Of a stretch of 64,000 bases of DNA, positions 38,867-47,019 are shown piece by piece. The stretch is from Terribacillus saccharophilus (GTDB taxonomy: Bacteria > Bacillota > Bacilli > Bacillales > Amphibacillaceae), in assembly GCF_002272075.1 (NCBI RefSeq), contig NZ_NPBJ01000003.1, positions 248,001-312,000 of the forward strand, read 5' to 3'. The translations under genes and the position numbers were made by a program. The notes under the pieces were generated by a model, which had not been told where the DNA came from, did no database searches, and saw only the letters and a program-made list of their open reading frames with translations. Position 1 is the stretch's first letter. Each line of letters starts with the position of its first letter.

Positions 38867-39791
38867 ATTAAATTATTCAGAAACAATGAAACTGGATGAC
38901 ATGCCGGCTGTAAGTGCAGCGATTGGCTTTTTCGATGGCATTCACCGCGGACATCAAGAGGTCATCAAGCATGCAATAAATGCTGCCCAGGAAAATCAGC
39001 TGAAAAGTGCTGTTATTACCTTTCATCCGCATCCATCCGTTGTGTTGGGAAAAGCGGACACTAGAGAGGATTATCTGACACCGCTCCATGAAAAGGAAGC
39101 AATTCTGGAAAGTATGGGCATCGATTATCTTTATTTGATAGGTTTCACGAAAGAATTAGCCGGTCTTAGTCCGGAGAACTTTATCGAACGCTTTATCAAT
39201 GGATTGGCAGTTCGTCATTTAGTATCGGGATTTGATTTCACATACGGAACAAAAGGTGCGGGTAATGCGGATACCCTTCAGAAAGCTGCTGAGCAGCATA
39301 CCTTTACGTATGAGGCGGTAGCGAAAGTGGAAAGTGCGGAAGAAAAAATTAGTTCGACAAAAATTCGTCAGCTAGTAGCAAACGGTGATATCGCAGATGC
39401 CGTGGATTTGCTTGGTCATCCACTTACGTTGACTGGAGAAGTCATCACCGGTGATCAGCGCGGCCGCACAATCGGCTATCCGACGGCGAATATCCGTATC
39501 GCTGAGGAGTATTTCCTGCCAAAGGTAGGTGTTTATGCGGTAGAGGTACTGGTAAAAGGGAAAACATATGCCGGCATGGCGAACCTAGGCTTCAAGCCGA
39601 CCTTCCAGCAGGATGCAGTCGTACCGAATTTGGAAGTACACATCCTTGACTTCGATGAGCAAATCTATGGAGAAGATGTGACGGTCTCCTGGCGGAAATT
39701 CATTCGGGAAGAAGTCAAATTTAATGGAATTGATGCGCTTGTTGCGCAGCTGGATCGAGATAAAGAGCAAATTAGCACATATTTTGCATAG
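38853..39791 (+). CDS. ribF: Bifunctional riboflavin kinase/FMN adenylyltransferase
   Basis: RibF (RibC in B. subtilis) makes FMN from riboflavin and then FAD. ATG 38853 lies 5 bases after AAAGCAGGTGG inside the end of truB; GTG 38844 is within that site. The 312 residues have the N-terminal nucleotidyltransferase domain (GFFDGIHRGHQEVI near 23, FHPHPSVVLG near 55, SSTKIRQLV near 165) and the C-terminal kinase domain (GRTIGYPTANI near 204, GVYAVEV, ANLGFKPTF). Confidence 0.96.
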   Translation: MQTIKLNYSETMKLDDMPAVSAAIGFFDGIHRGHQEVIKHAINAAQENQLKSAVITFHPHPSVVLGKADTREDYLTPLHEKEAILESMGIDYLYLIGFTKELAGLSPENFIERFINGLAVRHLVSGFDFTYGTKGAGNADTLQKAAEQHTFTYEAVAKVESAEEKISSTKIRQLVANGDIADAVDLLGHPLTLTGEVITGDQRGRTIGYPTANIRIAEEYFLPKVGVYAVEVLVKGKTYAGMANLGFKPTFQQDAVVPNLEVHILDFDEQIYGEDVTVSWRKFIREEVKFNGIDALVAQLDRDKEQISTYFA

Positions 39792-39808
39792 AATAATGTC
39801 CCAGAGAC

Positions 39809-39837
39809 TTGCAATCTGTCTGTAAAAAGTGTAATCT
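39809..39837 (+). promoter_or_regulatory. Putative SigA promoter of rpsO
   Basis: TTGCAA (39809-39814) and TAATCT (39832-39837) are 17 bases apart, about 90 bases upstream of rpsO. This leaves a leader of suitable length for S15 autoregulation. Confidence 0.55.
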
Positions 39838-39847
39838 GGACTATGGA

Positions 39848-39900
39848 AAACCTTCGCTTGGCAATTTGCTGCTCCGGCGATTGCTCGGGGAATGGGGTTT
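39848..39900 (+). promoter_or_regulatory. Structured rpsO leader, candidate S15 binding element
   Basis: AAACC (39848-39852) can pair with GGTTT (39896-39900), enclosing GCAAT (39861-39865) with ATTGC (39880-39884) and a GC-rich apical loop. S15 leaders that bind the protein are known in several bacterial groups, including Firmicutes. Direct S15 binding here is inference. Confidence 0.45.
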
Positions 39901-39929
39901 ACAAATAGAATTTTCAGGAGGAATAACAA

Positions 39930-40199
39930 ATGGCAATTACAAAAGAACGTAAGAATCAACTTATCGCAGAATACAAAACACATGACACTGACACTGGTTC
40001 ACCAGAAGTGCAGATCGCTGTTTTAACGGAGGAAATCACTACACTTAACGAACACCTTCGTACACACAAAAAAGATCACCATTCACGTCGTGGACTATTG
40101 AAAATGGTTGGTCGTCGCCGTAACTTGCTAAACTATCTTCGCGATAAAGATGTTACTCGTTACCGTGATCTAATCCAAAAACTTGGCCTACGCCGATAA
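39930..40199 (+). CDS. rpsO: 30S ribosomal protein uS15
   Basis: Small-subunit protein S15, a primary binder of 16S rRNA. The 89 residues carry the family signature [22 protein letters not shown] and [21 protein letters not shown]. Length is identical to the B. subtilis protein. A strong CAGGAGGAAT site precedes ATG 39930. It is flanked by its own promoter candidate and a terminator, with pnp following, the usual bacterial pairing. Confidence 0.98.
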   Translation: MAITKERKNQLIAEYKTHDTDTGSPEVQIAVLTEEITTLNEHLRTHKKDHHSRRGLLKMVGRRRNLLNYLRDKDVTRYRDLIQKLGLRR

Positions 40200-40210
40200 G
40201 ATTGACTAAG

Positions 40211-40234
40211 AAGCGGGAATTTTTCCCGCTTTTT
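40211..40234 (+). terminator. Intrinsic terminator after rpsO
   Basis: A perfect 9-bp stem, AAGCGGGAA (40211-40219) with TTCCCGCTT (40223-40231), a 3-base loop and five T. It separates rpsO from pnp. Confidence 0.92.
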
Positions 40235-40261
40235 CTATAGGAGAAAACCTATTCTACATAG

Positions 40262-40270
40262 TGTTATAAA
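40262..40270 (+). promoter_or_regulatory. Putative extended -10 promoter of pnp
   Basis: TG (40262-40263), one base, then TATAAA (40265-40270) forms an extended -10 element 66 bases before pnp. No good -35 box is visible, which is acceptable for this promoter type. Confidence 0.4.
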
Positions 40271-40336
40271 CGGTGCCTTGTCTGGAGCATAATACAAACA
40301 AGACATGATGCAAGATAAATGAGAGGGGCTTTATTC

Positions 40337-42463
40337 ATGGCAGATCAAAAACAAGTGTTCTCCACTGAAATTTCCGGACAGACATTCACTGTCGAAATTG
40401 GAGAACTTGCCAAGCAAGCGAACGGCGCTTGTCTCATCCAGTACGGCGATACGTCCGTGCTATCTACTGTCACTGGTTCGAAGGAACCGAAGGACTTACC
40501 GTTCTTCCCATTGACAGTAAACTACGAAGAAAGACTTTATGCAGTAGGTAAAATACCAGGCGGTTTCATTAAACGCGAAGGACGTCCGAGTGAGAAAGCA
40601 GTACTTGCTTCCCGTCTTATCGACCGTCCGATTCGTCCATTATTCCCAGACGGATTCCGTAATGATGTACAAGTAATCAGCATGGTCATGAGCGTGGATC
40701 AGGATTATTCTTCTGAAATTGCTGCAATGATCGGTTCTTCCATTGCGCTGAGCATTTCCGATATTCCATTCCATGGTCCGATCGCTGGTGTAGTAGTCGG
40801 CCGTGTCGATGGCGAATTCGTCATCAACCCTACGAAAGCGCAGCAAGAGAAAAGTGACATTGACCTGACTGTTGCTGGAACAAAAGATGCAATCAACATG
40901 GTAGAAGCAGGCGCACAGGAAGTGCCGGAAGACATCATGCTGGAAGCAATCATGTTCGGACACGAAGAGATCAAGCGACTTGTTGCTTTTCAGGAAGAAA
41001 TCGCAGCTGCTGTCGGTAAAGAGAAGATGGAAGTTAAACTCTTCGATTTGGACAAGGAATTGACAGAAGATGTCAAGAACCGCTGCTACGATCAGCTGAA
41101 AGCAGCAATCGAGGTGCATGAGAAAAAAGCACGCGAAGCGGCAATCAGTGAAGTGAAAAACGAAATAGTAACGTTCTATGAAGAACAAGAAACCGATGAA
41201 GCTACGATCAAGCAAGTGAAGGGTATCCTTGATAAACTTGTGAAGGAAGAAGTTCGTCGTGCTATCACGAAGGACAAAATCCGTCCTGATGGACGCGGAG
41301 TGGACGAAATCCGTCCATTGTCTTCCCGTATCGGTGTACTTCCTCGTACGCACGGATCTGCTTTATTCACACGTGGTCAGACACAGGCACTTAGTGTTTG
41401 TACACTGGGCGCACTTGGTGATGTACAGATTCTTGATGGTTTGGATACAGAAGAAACAAAACGTTTCATGCATCATTACAACTTCCCGCATTTCAGTGTT
41501 GGAGAAACTGGACCAATCAGAGGACCGGGACGTCGTGAAATCGGACATGGTGCACTTGGTGAGCGTGCTTTGGAAAAAGTTATACCGGATGAGAAGGATT
41601 TCCCTTATACAATTCGACTTGTATCTGAAATCCTAGAATCGAACGGCTCAACTTCACAGGCTAGTATTTGCGCCAGCACAATGGCCATGATGGCTGCAGG
41701 CGTACCAATCAAAGCACCAGTTGCTGGAATCGCAATGGGTCTTGTAGCATCTGGTGATGATTATACAATCCTTACTGATATCCAAGGTATGGAAGATGCA
41801 TTAGGCGATATGGACTTTAAAGTTGCCGGTACTGAAAAAGGTGTAACAGCCCTGCAAATGGATATTAAAATCGAAGGATTAAGCCGTGAAATCCTGGAAG
41901 AGGCACTTACACAAGCACGTAAAGGCCGCCTGGAGATTCTTGGTCATATGATGTCAACAATCAGTGAACCGAAGGAAGAGCTTTCCGCTTATGCTCCTAA
42001 GATCCTGACTATGACAATTAATCCGGATAAAATCCGTGATGTAATTGGACCGAGCGGTAAACAGATCAATAAGATCATCGAAGAAACTGGCGTCAAGATC
42101 GATATCGAACAAGACGGTACTGTATTCATTTCTTCTACTGAATCTGTGAAGAATGAACAAGCGAAGCAGATTATCAGCGACATTGTACGCGAAGTCGAAG
42201 TGGGCGAAGTTTACGATGGTACAGTGAAGCGAATCGAGAAATTCGGTGCCTTCGTTGAATTGTTCAAAGGAAAAGACGGCTTGGTTCATATCTCCGAGCT
42301 TGCTGAAGAACGTGTAGGCAAGGTGGAGGATGTCGTTAAGATCGGTGATAAACTGAAAGTGAAGGTTAAGGAAATCGACCGCCAAGGGCGAGTAAACCTT
42401 TCACACAAACAGTTATTGGTCGAAGCTAAGAAAGAAAAAGAAGAGCAGGAAGCTGCAGAATAA
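40337..42463 (+). CDS. pnp: Polyribonucleotide nucleotidyltransferase (PNPase)
   Basis: PNPase is the main 3'-5' phosphorolytic exoribonuclease for mRNA turnover and also acts in competence and DNA repair. I start at ATG 40337 after GAGAGGGG; the upstream in-frame ATG at 40319 would add six poorly placed residues. The 708 residues comprise two RNase PH domains ([29 protein letters not shown] region near 75; [17 protein letters not shown] near 395), a KH domain ([15 protein letters not shown] near 560) and an S1 domain ([18 protein letters not shown] near 625). Confidence 0.98.
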   Translation: MADQKQVFSTEISGQTFTVEIGELAKQANGACLIQYGDTSVLSTVTGSKEPKDLPFFPLTVNYEERLYAVGKIPGGFIKREGRPSEKAVLASRLIDRPIRPLFPDGFRNDVQVISMVMSVDQDYSSEIAAMIGSSIALSISDIPFHGPIAGVVVGRVDGEFVINPTKAQQEKSDIDLTVAGTKDAINMVEAGAQEVPEDIMLEAIMFGHEEIKRLVAFQEEIAAAVGKEKMEVKLFDLDKELTEDVKNRCYDQLKAAIEVHEKKAREAAISEVKNEIVTFYEEQETDEATIKQVKGILDKLVKEEVRRAITKDKIRPDGRGVDEIRPLSSRIGVLPRTHGSALFTRGQTQALSVCTLGALGDVQILDGLDTEETKRFMHHYNFPHFSVGETGPIRGPGRREIGHGALGERALEKVIPDEKDFPYTIRLVSEILESNGSTSQASICASTMAMMAAGVPIKAPVAGIAMGLVASGDDYTILTDIQGMEDALGDMDFKVAGTEKGVTALQMDIKIEGLSREILEEALTQARKGRLEILGHMMSTISEPKEELSAYAPKILTMTINPDKIRDVIGPSGKQINKIIEETGVKIDIEQDGTVFISSTESVKNEQAKQIISDIVREVEVGEVYDGTVKRIEKFGAFVELFKGKDGLVHISELAEERVGKVEDVVKIGDKLKVKVKEIDRQGRVNLSHKQLLVEAKKEKEEQEAAE

Positions 42464-42476
42464 TATGTAAGAGAGA

Positions 42477-42506
42477 AGAAACTGGCCTAGCCAGTTTCTT
42501 TTTTTT
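42477..42506 (+). terminator. Intrinsic terminator after pnp
   Basis: A perfect 10-bp stem, AGAAACTGGC (42477-42486) with GCCAGTTTCT (42490-42499), a 3-base loop and a run of eight T. Confidence 0.93.
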
Positions 42507-42579
42507 AAACGGTTAAACATGCTATGCTTGTTCTTCCTTGTCCCATTCCCTCATAAGCTAGAGTAGAGGAGGGATGGGA

Positions 42580-43533
42580 ATGCACCGGATTATCATTCAC
42601 CTGGTCGTATTTATCACACTGCTATTTCTGCTTATCGATAGCGGGCATATGCCGTTTCAGACAGCGTCTGTCAACCATCATCCAGTTTTTTCTGATATAG
42701 CAGTACGAGCAGATGAACAGGAGCTACGGCAGGAAATAGAAGCGGTACGCAAAGAAGTCGAACAGCCGGCTGAAAATGCGCGAATCGATAAGATATGGAA
42801 AAAGGTGCCCGGAAAGGCTGGCGTCAAGGTAGATGTCGACGCTTCTTTGGAAAAGATGAAGAAGGCAGGTATATTCGATAGGGAGCTGCTTGTAGTGAAA
42901 GAAGTGGAACCTGAAATAACACTGGATGAACTTCCAGCATCGCCAATATACCGGGCCAGGGAAGATCAAGAGCAGGTTGCCTTATTAATCAATGTCTCAT
43001 GGGGAGAAGATCATATTCCTGCAATCCTGCAGACATTGAAGGATGCAAATGCCAAGGCCAATTTCTTTATTGAAGGTAAATGGGCGAAAGAGCATAACCA
43101 GCTAGTCGAAATGATCAAGGAAGAAGGGCATGTCATCGGTAACCACGCATACAACCATCCTGATATGAGTCGAATGAGCAAGACCGATTCGGCGGAGCAG
43201 ATAAGCCAGACGAATGAAATCATCCATGCGATTACAGGTGATAAACCAGTCTATTTTGCACCGCCTAGCGGGAGCTTTAATGATGGGACCATTCAGGCTG
43301 CCAATGACCAGGAAATGGAGACAATTCTATGGTCTGTCGATACCATAGATTGGCAAAAACCAACAGTTCCTGTTATGATGAAACGCGTGACCGAAAAACT
43401 GCATCCTGGAGCTTTCATTTTGATGCATCCTACTCCTGTTGTGGAGGCTGGGTTAGCTGATATGCTAAAAGCTATTGAAGAAAAAGGGTACAGTGTATCG
43501 ACTTTGGATACGATATTGAATGAAGGAAGATAA
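42580..43533 (+). CDS. ylxY: Polysaccharide deacetylase-like protein YlxY
   Basis: A NodB-fold protein found next to pnp and mlpA in spore formers. I start at ATG 42580, 6 bases after GAGGAGGG; ATG 42574 abuts that site. The 317 residues have an N-terminal membrane anchor or signal (5-20), a helical charged linker and a NodB domain from about 125. The His pair GNHAYNH is kept, but the usual metal-binding Asp of the first motif is replaced (NVSWGED), and the Arg of the third motif is Ala (FAPPSGSF). Catalysis may therefore be altered or lost. Function unknown. Confidence 0.9.
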   Translation: MHRIIIHLVVFITLLFLLIDSGHMPFQTASVNHHPVFSDIAVRADEQELRQEIEAVRKEVEQPAENARIDKIWKKVPGKAGVKVDVDASLEKMKKAGIFDRELLVVKEVEPEITLDELPASPIYRAREDQEQVALLINVSWGEDHIPAILQTLKDANAKANFFIEGKWAKEHNQLVEMIKEEGHVIGNHAYNHPDMSRMSKTDSAEQISQTNEIIHAITGDKPVYFAPPSGSFNDGTIQAANDQEMETILWSVDTIDWQKPTVPVMMKRVTEKLHPGAFILMHPTPVVEAGLADMLKAIEEKGYSVSTLDTILNEGR

Positions 43534-43573
43534 TGGTACAGCGAATTATATTGCTGATTGGGAGGATTTAAAT

Positions 43574-44788
43574 TTGCTGCAAACGCACACTTGCAAAAAT
43601 GGACTACGAGTTGTAGTAGAAAACATGCCATCGGTACGTTCCGTAACGATCGGCATTTGGATTTTGACTGGTTCAAGAAATGAAGAAGAGAAGAATAATG
43701 GTTTGTCTCACTTTTTAGAGCATATGTTCTTCAAAGGTACGAAAAATCGTTCCGCCAAGGAATTAGCTGAAGCATTCGATGCTATCGGGGGCATGGTCAA
43801 TGCATTTACTTCTAAAGAATATACATGCTATTACGCTAAAGTACTGGATACACATAAGGAATTCGCACTAGAAGTGTTAGCTGACATGTTCTTTGAATCT
43901 CAATTCTCACAAGAGGAAATTGAGAAGGAGCAGAAAGTCGTTCTAGAAGAAATCAAGATGGCAGAAGATACGCCGGATGATATTATCCATGACTGGCTGG
44001 CAGAAGCTGCTTATGGAAAGCATCCGCTTGGGTTGCCTATTCTCGGAACAGAAAGCACACTTATGAGTTTTACAAGTAAGTCTGTAAGAAATTACAAAGA
44101 GTCGCATTATGTGCCGGAGAAAATGGTTATTTCTGTTGCTGGTAATGTAGATGAGTCTTTCATCAAGACTATAGAGGACCAGTTTGGTAATTTCCAAGCT
44201 GAATCTGCTCATAAAGCGCTTCATGCACCTCCATTCACACCAAATACGATCAGCCGATCCAAGGAAACCGAACAAGCCCATTTAACAATCGGGTATCAAG
44301 GTCTGGAGCTGGATGATCCGGCAAGCTACAGTCTGACGGTTGTGAACAATGTCTTGGGCGGCAGCATGAGTTCAAGATTATTCCAGGATGTGCGGGAGGA
44401 GAAGGGCCTAGCTTATTCTGTGTTTTCCTACCATAGTACATACCTGGACAGCGGTATGCTCACTATCTATGCCGGAACTGGCAAAGAACAGTTGGATGAG
44501 CTTCAGGAAACAATTCGTCTGACGTTGGAGAAGCTGAAAGCGGACGGCATCACTGACAAAGAGTTCCGCAATACGAAAGAGCAGCTAAAAGGGAATTATA
44601 TGCTTGGACTGGAAAGTACGAACAGCAGAATGAGTCGAAATGGCCGTAATGAATTGCTGCTCGGAAAGCATCCATCCTTAAATGAATTAATCGAAAAAAT
44701 CGATAACGTGACGATGGATGATGTTGATGCTGTTATCCAGCAGATATTCGGTAAGGAACAAGCAAGAGCGATTGTTGCACCAAAATAA
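43574..44788 (+). CDS. mlpA: M16 family zinc metalloprotease MlpA (YmxG)
   Basis: An M16 peptidase of the mitochondrial processing peptidase type. I chose TTG 43574, 8 bases after GGAGG at 43561; upstream in-frame ATG codons lie in the end of ylxY and lack a site. The 404 residues carry the inverted zinc motif HFLEH at 46-50 and the third ligand Glu in the EKEQKVVLEEIKM segment near 125. A second M16 domain with the RLFQDVREEKGLAYSV motif near 270 follows. In B. subtilis the homologue affects extracellular protease levels. Confidence 0.93.
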   Translation: MLQTHTCKNGLRVVVENMPSVRSVTIGIWILTGSRNEEEKNNGLSHFLEHMFFKGTKNRSAKELAEAFDAIGGMVNAFTSKEYTCYYAKVLDTHKEFALEVLADMFFESQFSQEEIEKEQKVVLEEIKMAEDTPDDIIHDWLAEAAYGKHPLGLPILGTESTLMSFTSKSVRNYKESHYVPEKMVISVAGNVDESFIKTIEDQFGNFQAESAHKALHAPPFTPNTISRSKETEQAHLTIGYQGLELDDPASYSLTVVNNVLGGSMSSRLFQDVREEKGLAYSVFSYHSTYLDSGMLTIYAGTGKEQLDELQETIRLTLEKLKADGITDKEFRNTKEQLKGNYMLGLESTNSRMSRNGRNELLLGKHPSLNELIEKIDNVTMDDVDAVIQQIFGKEQARAIVAPK

Positions 44789-44804
44789 AAGGAGCTGATC
44801 TGCT

Positions 44805-45035
44805 TTGCGTTTCAAGGACATAGGTGATAAAGAGATCATTGATGTGAACAATGGCGAACGTTTAGGTGTGCTTGGTCAGACTGATATAGAGTTCAACCCT
44901 GTCACAGGAAAAATCGATGCATTTCTCATTCCGAATTACAAATGGTTCGGGTTGCGCAAGGAAGGCAGCGATAATCGAATTGCCTGGGAGGAAATCCAGA
45001 CAATCGGAAAACATATGATTTTAATACGGACATAA
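44805..45035 (+). CDS. ymxH: YlmC/YmxH family PRC-barrel sporulation protein
   Basis: A 76-residue protein with a single PRC-barrel-like domain (RFKDIGDKEIIDVNNGERLGVLGQTDIEFN and WEEIQTIGKHMILIR at the end). Homologues YlmC/YmxH are conserved in endospore formers and listed as sporulation-associated; the molecular role is not established. The TTG start at 44805 follows AAAGGAG by 10 bases. It closes the ylxY-mlpA-ymxH group before a long hairpin. Confidence 0.88.
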   Translation: MRFKDIGDKEIIDVNNGERLGVLGQTDIEFNPVTGKIDAFLIPNYKWFGLRKEGSDNRIAWEEIQTIGKHMILIRT

Positions 45036-45070
45036 ATAAGTGGCTGGGACAAAAGTGTTTTTGGCCAAAC

Positions 45071-45125
45071 AAAAATCCGCATGATGCAAATTTCTCATTG
45101 AATTTGTATCATGCGGATTTTTTTA
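45071..45125 (+). terminator. Long stem-loop downstream of ymxH, probable terminator
   Basis: A 15-bp perfect arm (45071-45085 with 45108-45122) continues through one G-T pair into a 6-bp inner arm (CAAATT 45087-45092 with AATTTG 45101-45106), giving a 22-bp stem with an 8-base loop. The AAAAA and TTTTTTT flanks allow termination on both strands. A GCTGGGACAAAA tract lies just upstream at 45042-45053. Confidence 0.8.
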
Positions 45126-45146
45126 TTCCAATCGCAAGTAAGAATC

Positions 45147-45218
45147 CCGCTCCGGCAAAATACTCGCTTTCCACGGCCTCAGCCTCCTCGCGGAAAGCGC
45201 AGTGTATTTTAGGAGCGG
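45147..45218 (+). repeat. 72-bp nested imperfect palindrome, probable intergenic repeat element
   Basis: Three successive arms pair in register: CCGCTCC (45147-45153) with GGAGCGG (45212-45218), AAAATAC (45157-45163) with GTATTTT (45204-45210), and CGCTTTCC (45165-45172) with GGAAAGCG (45192-45199). The loop is C/T-rich (GCCTCAGCCTCCT). Similar GCTTTCC...GCCTCCTCG...GGAAAGC elements recur between genes in halo- and alkaliphilic Bacillaceae, from memory; only one copy is visible here. Confidence 0.6.
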
Positions 45219-45415
45219 CAATTAAACATACCATTCTGGTGATTTTTCGTATCGTATTTAGGCATGAGTCACTTAGTTATGTTCCAGCTAATTTTGTGTT
45301 TACCCAATGCCCCAATTCAATCACTCCTGACGGTAATCCTCATATTATAACTCGAAAGCAACTAATCTCATTGATGAAAAATCTAAGAAAATACGCTTTA
45401 AAGCGAGGTGAGAGT
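45219..45415 (+). other. Gene-free remainder of the ymxH-dpaA gap
   Basis: Together with the two inverted repeats upstream this makes 380 bases without a supported gene. The dpaA frame stays open through the region back to 45098, but there is no ribosome-binding site there, the peptide would be translated from the hairpin and palindrome, and no DpaA homologue has such an extension. The only functional signal I see is the SigK-like promoter at 45323-45349. Confidence 0.6.
45323..45349 (+). promoter_or_regulatory. Putative SigK promoter of dpaA-dpaB
   Basis: AC (45323-45324) followed after 16 bases by CATATTATA (45341-45349) matches the SigK pattern AC-N16/17-CATANNNTA. The B. subtilis spoVF operon is transcribed by SigK in the mother cell. 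The site is 67 bases before dpaA. Confidence 0.65.
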
Positions 45416-46294
45416 TTGACCACTGAATTGACTATCGCTGTTCTTGGCGGTGATGCCCGCTACTTGGAGATGATTCGCAGCTTACAATGCAGTGCGAATG
45501 CATCTGTATTTGCGGTGGGCTTCGAACAAATCAGTCAAAGCTTCACCGGCGGTATCCAGCGGGAATTGGAAGACATTGATCCACAGAGTCTTGATGCGGT
45601 TATTCTTCCGATTCCTGGAGTTGGCTCAAATGGACAGATCGAAACAGTATTCTCAGATAAGAATATTCAGCTGACTGAAAGCTGGATAGATCGACTTCCT
45701 AAGGATTGTGTCATTTTCACAGGTATTACAAATGACTACCTGACAGAATTATTCGAGAAACGGAATTTGCGTCTTGTTTCCTTGTTCGACAGAGATGATG
45801 TCGCAATTTACAATTCGATCCCGACTGCCGAGGGCGCTATCATGACTGCAATCAAACATACCGATTTCACCATTCATGGCTCCAATGTCGTTGTACTTGG
45901 ATTCGGCCGTGTCGGTAAAAGTGTGGCAAGCAAATTCAATGCACTTGGTGCTATTGTGCAAGTCGGATCGATCCATGATGCCGATATTGCCAGGATAAGT
46001 GAAATGGGAATGCGCGCCTTTTTCCTTGATCGTCTTCCGGAAAAGGTAAAGGATACTGATATCCTGATCAATACAATACCAGCCCTTGTTGTAAAGAGAG
46101 CAATTATCGAACAGCTGCCTGTCCAGACGCTGATCATCGATCTTGCTTCCAAGCCGGGCGGAGTAGATTTTGACTATGCGAAAAAACGAGGCATTGAAGC
46201 GATCCATGCATTAAGCCTGCCTGGTATTGTCGCCCCGAAAACTGCTGGAAATATATTGTCTGTCGTCATTAAGCAAATTTTAATCAACAGCTGA
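45416..46294 (+). CDS. dpaA: Dipicolinate synthase subunit A (SpoVFA)
   Basis: DpaA with DpaB oxidises dihydrodipicolinate to dipicolinic acid in the mother cell; DPA loads the spore core. I chose TTG 45416, just after GCGAGGTGAGAG; the product (292 aa) then aligns end to end with B. subtilis SpoVFA. Features: AVLGGDARYLEMIRSL at the N terminus, FTGITNDYL, DDVAIYNSIPTAEGAIM near 125, and the NAD(P)-binding VVLGFGRVGKSVASKF near 160. dpaB follows after 14 bases. Confidence 0.95.
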   Translation: MTTELTIAVLGGDARYLEMIRSLQCSANASVFAVGFEQISQSFTGGIQRELEDIDPQSLDAVILPIPGVGSNGQIETVFSDKNIQLTESWIDRLPKDCVIFTGITNDYLTELFEKRNLRLVSLFDRDDVAIYNSIPTAEGAIMTAIKHTDFTIHGSNVVVLGFGRVGKSVASKFNALGAIVQVGSIHDADIARISEMGMRAFFLDRLPEKVKDTDILINTIPALVVKRAIIEQLPVQTLIIDLASKPGGVDFDYAKKRGIEAIHALSLPGIVAPKTAGNILSVVIKQILINS

Positions 46295-46308
46295 AGGAGG
46301 AGTAACAT

Positions 46309-46899
46309 ATGAGTTTAGCAGGAAAAAGGATCGGTTTCGGTATTACGGGCTCTCACTGTACGTACAGTGAGATTTTTCCGCAAATCGAACAGTTGGTGAA
46401 ACTTGGAGCAGAAGTGGTGCCGATTGTCAGCAACACTGTTCAATTCACTGACACGTATTTCGGGGATGCGAAGGATCATCTGCAAAAAATCAGTGATCTG
46501 ACTAAAACGAAGATAATTAAAACGATTCCGGAAGCAGAGCCGTTAGGTCCTCGTGAACCTTTGGATTGCATGGTCATAGCACCGCTTACAGGCAACAGCA
46601 TGTCGAAGCTCGCCAATGCGCTCACAGATAGCGCGGTACTGATGGCGACGAAGGCGACTTTGCGAAATGAGAAACCTATCGTGTTAGGAATCAGCACGAA
46701 TGATGCCTTAGGACTGAATGGGGTCAATCTAATGCGGCTGATGGCAGCGAAATACATGTATTTCATCCCATTCGGACAAGATGATCCTTATAAAAAGCCA
46801 AACTCCCTTGTTGCTGATATGACAAAACTTCCTGAAACGATTGAAGCCGCATTGCAATACAAGCAGCTGCAGCCAGTGCTGGTCCAACGTTTTTCCTAA
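46309..46899 (+). CDS. dpaB: Dipicolinate synthase subunit B (SpoVFB)
   Basis: The flavoprotein subunit of dipicolinate synthase. The 196 residues have the flavodoxin-like fold of the phosphopantothenoylcysteine decarboxylase family: GKRIGFGITGSHCTYSEI at the N terminus, VIAPLTGNSMSKLANALTDS near 90 and NDALGLNGVNL near 132. Length is like B. subtilis SpoVFB (200). The start follows GAAGGAGGAG. The vegetative asd promoter lies downstream, so the sporulation and housekeeping parts can be expressed separately. Confidence 0.95.
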   Translation: MSLAGKRIGFGITGSHCTYSEIFPQIEQLVKLGAEVVPIVSNTVQFTDTYFGDAKDHLQKISDLTKTKIIKTIPEAEPLGPREPLDCMVIAPLTGNSMSKLANALTDSAVLMATKATLRNEKPIVLGISTNDALGLNGVNLMRLMAAKYMYFIPFGQDDPYKKPNSLVADMTKLPETIEAALQYKQLQPVLVQRFS

Positions 46900-46930
46900 A
46901 CTCCTCAAACGATAACCTATGATAGAAAAA

Positions 46931-46959
46931 TTGTGATAGAATAGTGCTAGCGTTAAAAT
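46931..46959 (+). promoter_or_regulatory. Putative SigA promoter of asd-dapG-dapA
   Basis: TTGTGA (46931-46936) and TAAAAT (46954-46959) are 17 bases apart and about 60 bases before asd. This would give vegetative expression of lysine and diaminopimelate genes independent of dpaAB. Confidence 0.6.
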
Positions 46960-47019
46960 CAAATAGCGTACCAACCAGTATACGTATCCATTTAGATAGA
47001 CAGAGGAGAGGGTTCATTC

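Noticed and set aside
40640-41353. 237-codon open frame on the minus strand opposite pnp
   Set aside because: Shadow of the pnp reading frame; aromatic/Cys-rich sequence without recognisable domain.
45098-45415. Possible 106-residue N-terminal extension of DpaA from ATG 45098
   Set aside because: No ribosome-binding site, runs through a terminator stem and a palindrome, no such extension in SpoVFA, and TTG 45416 has a good site and aligns with the family start.
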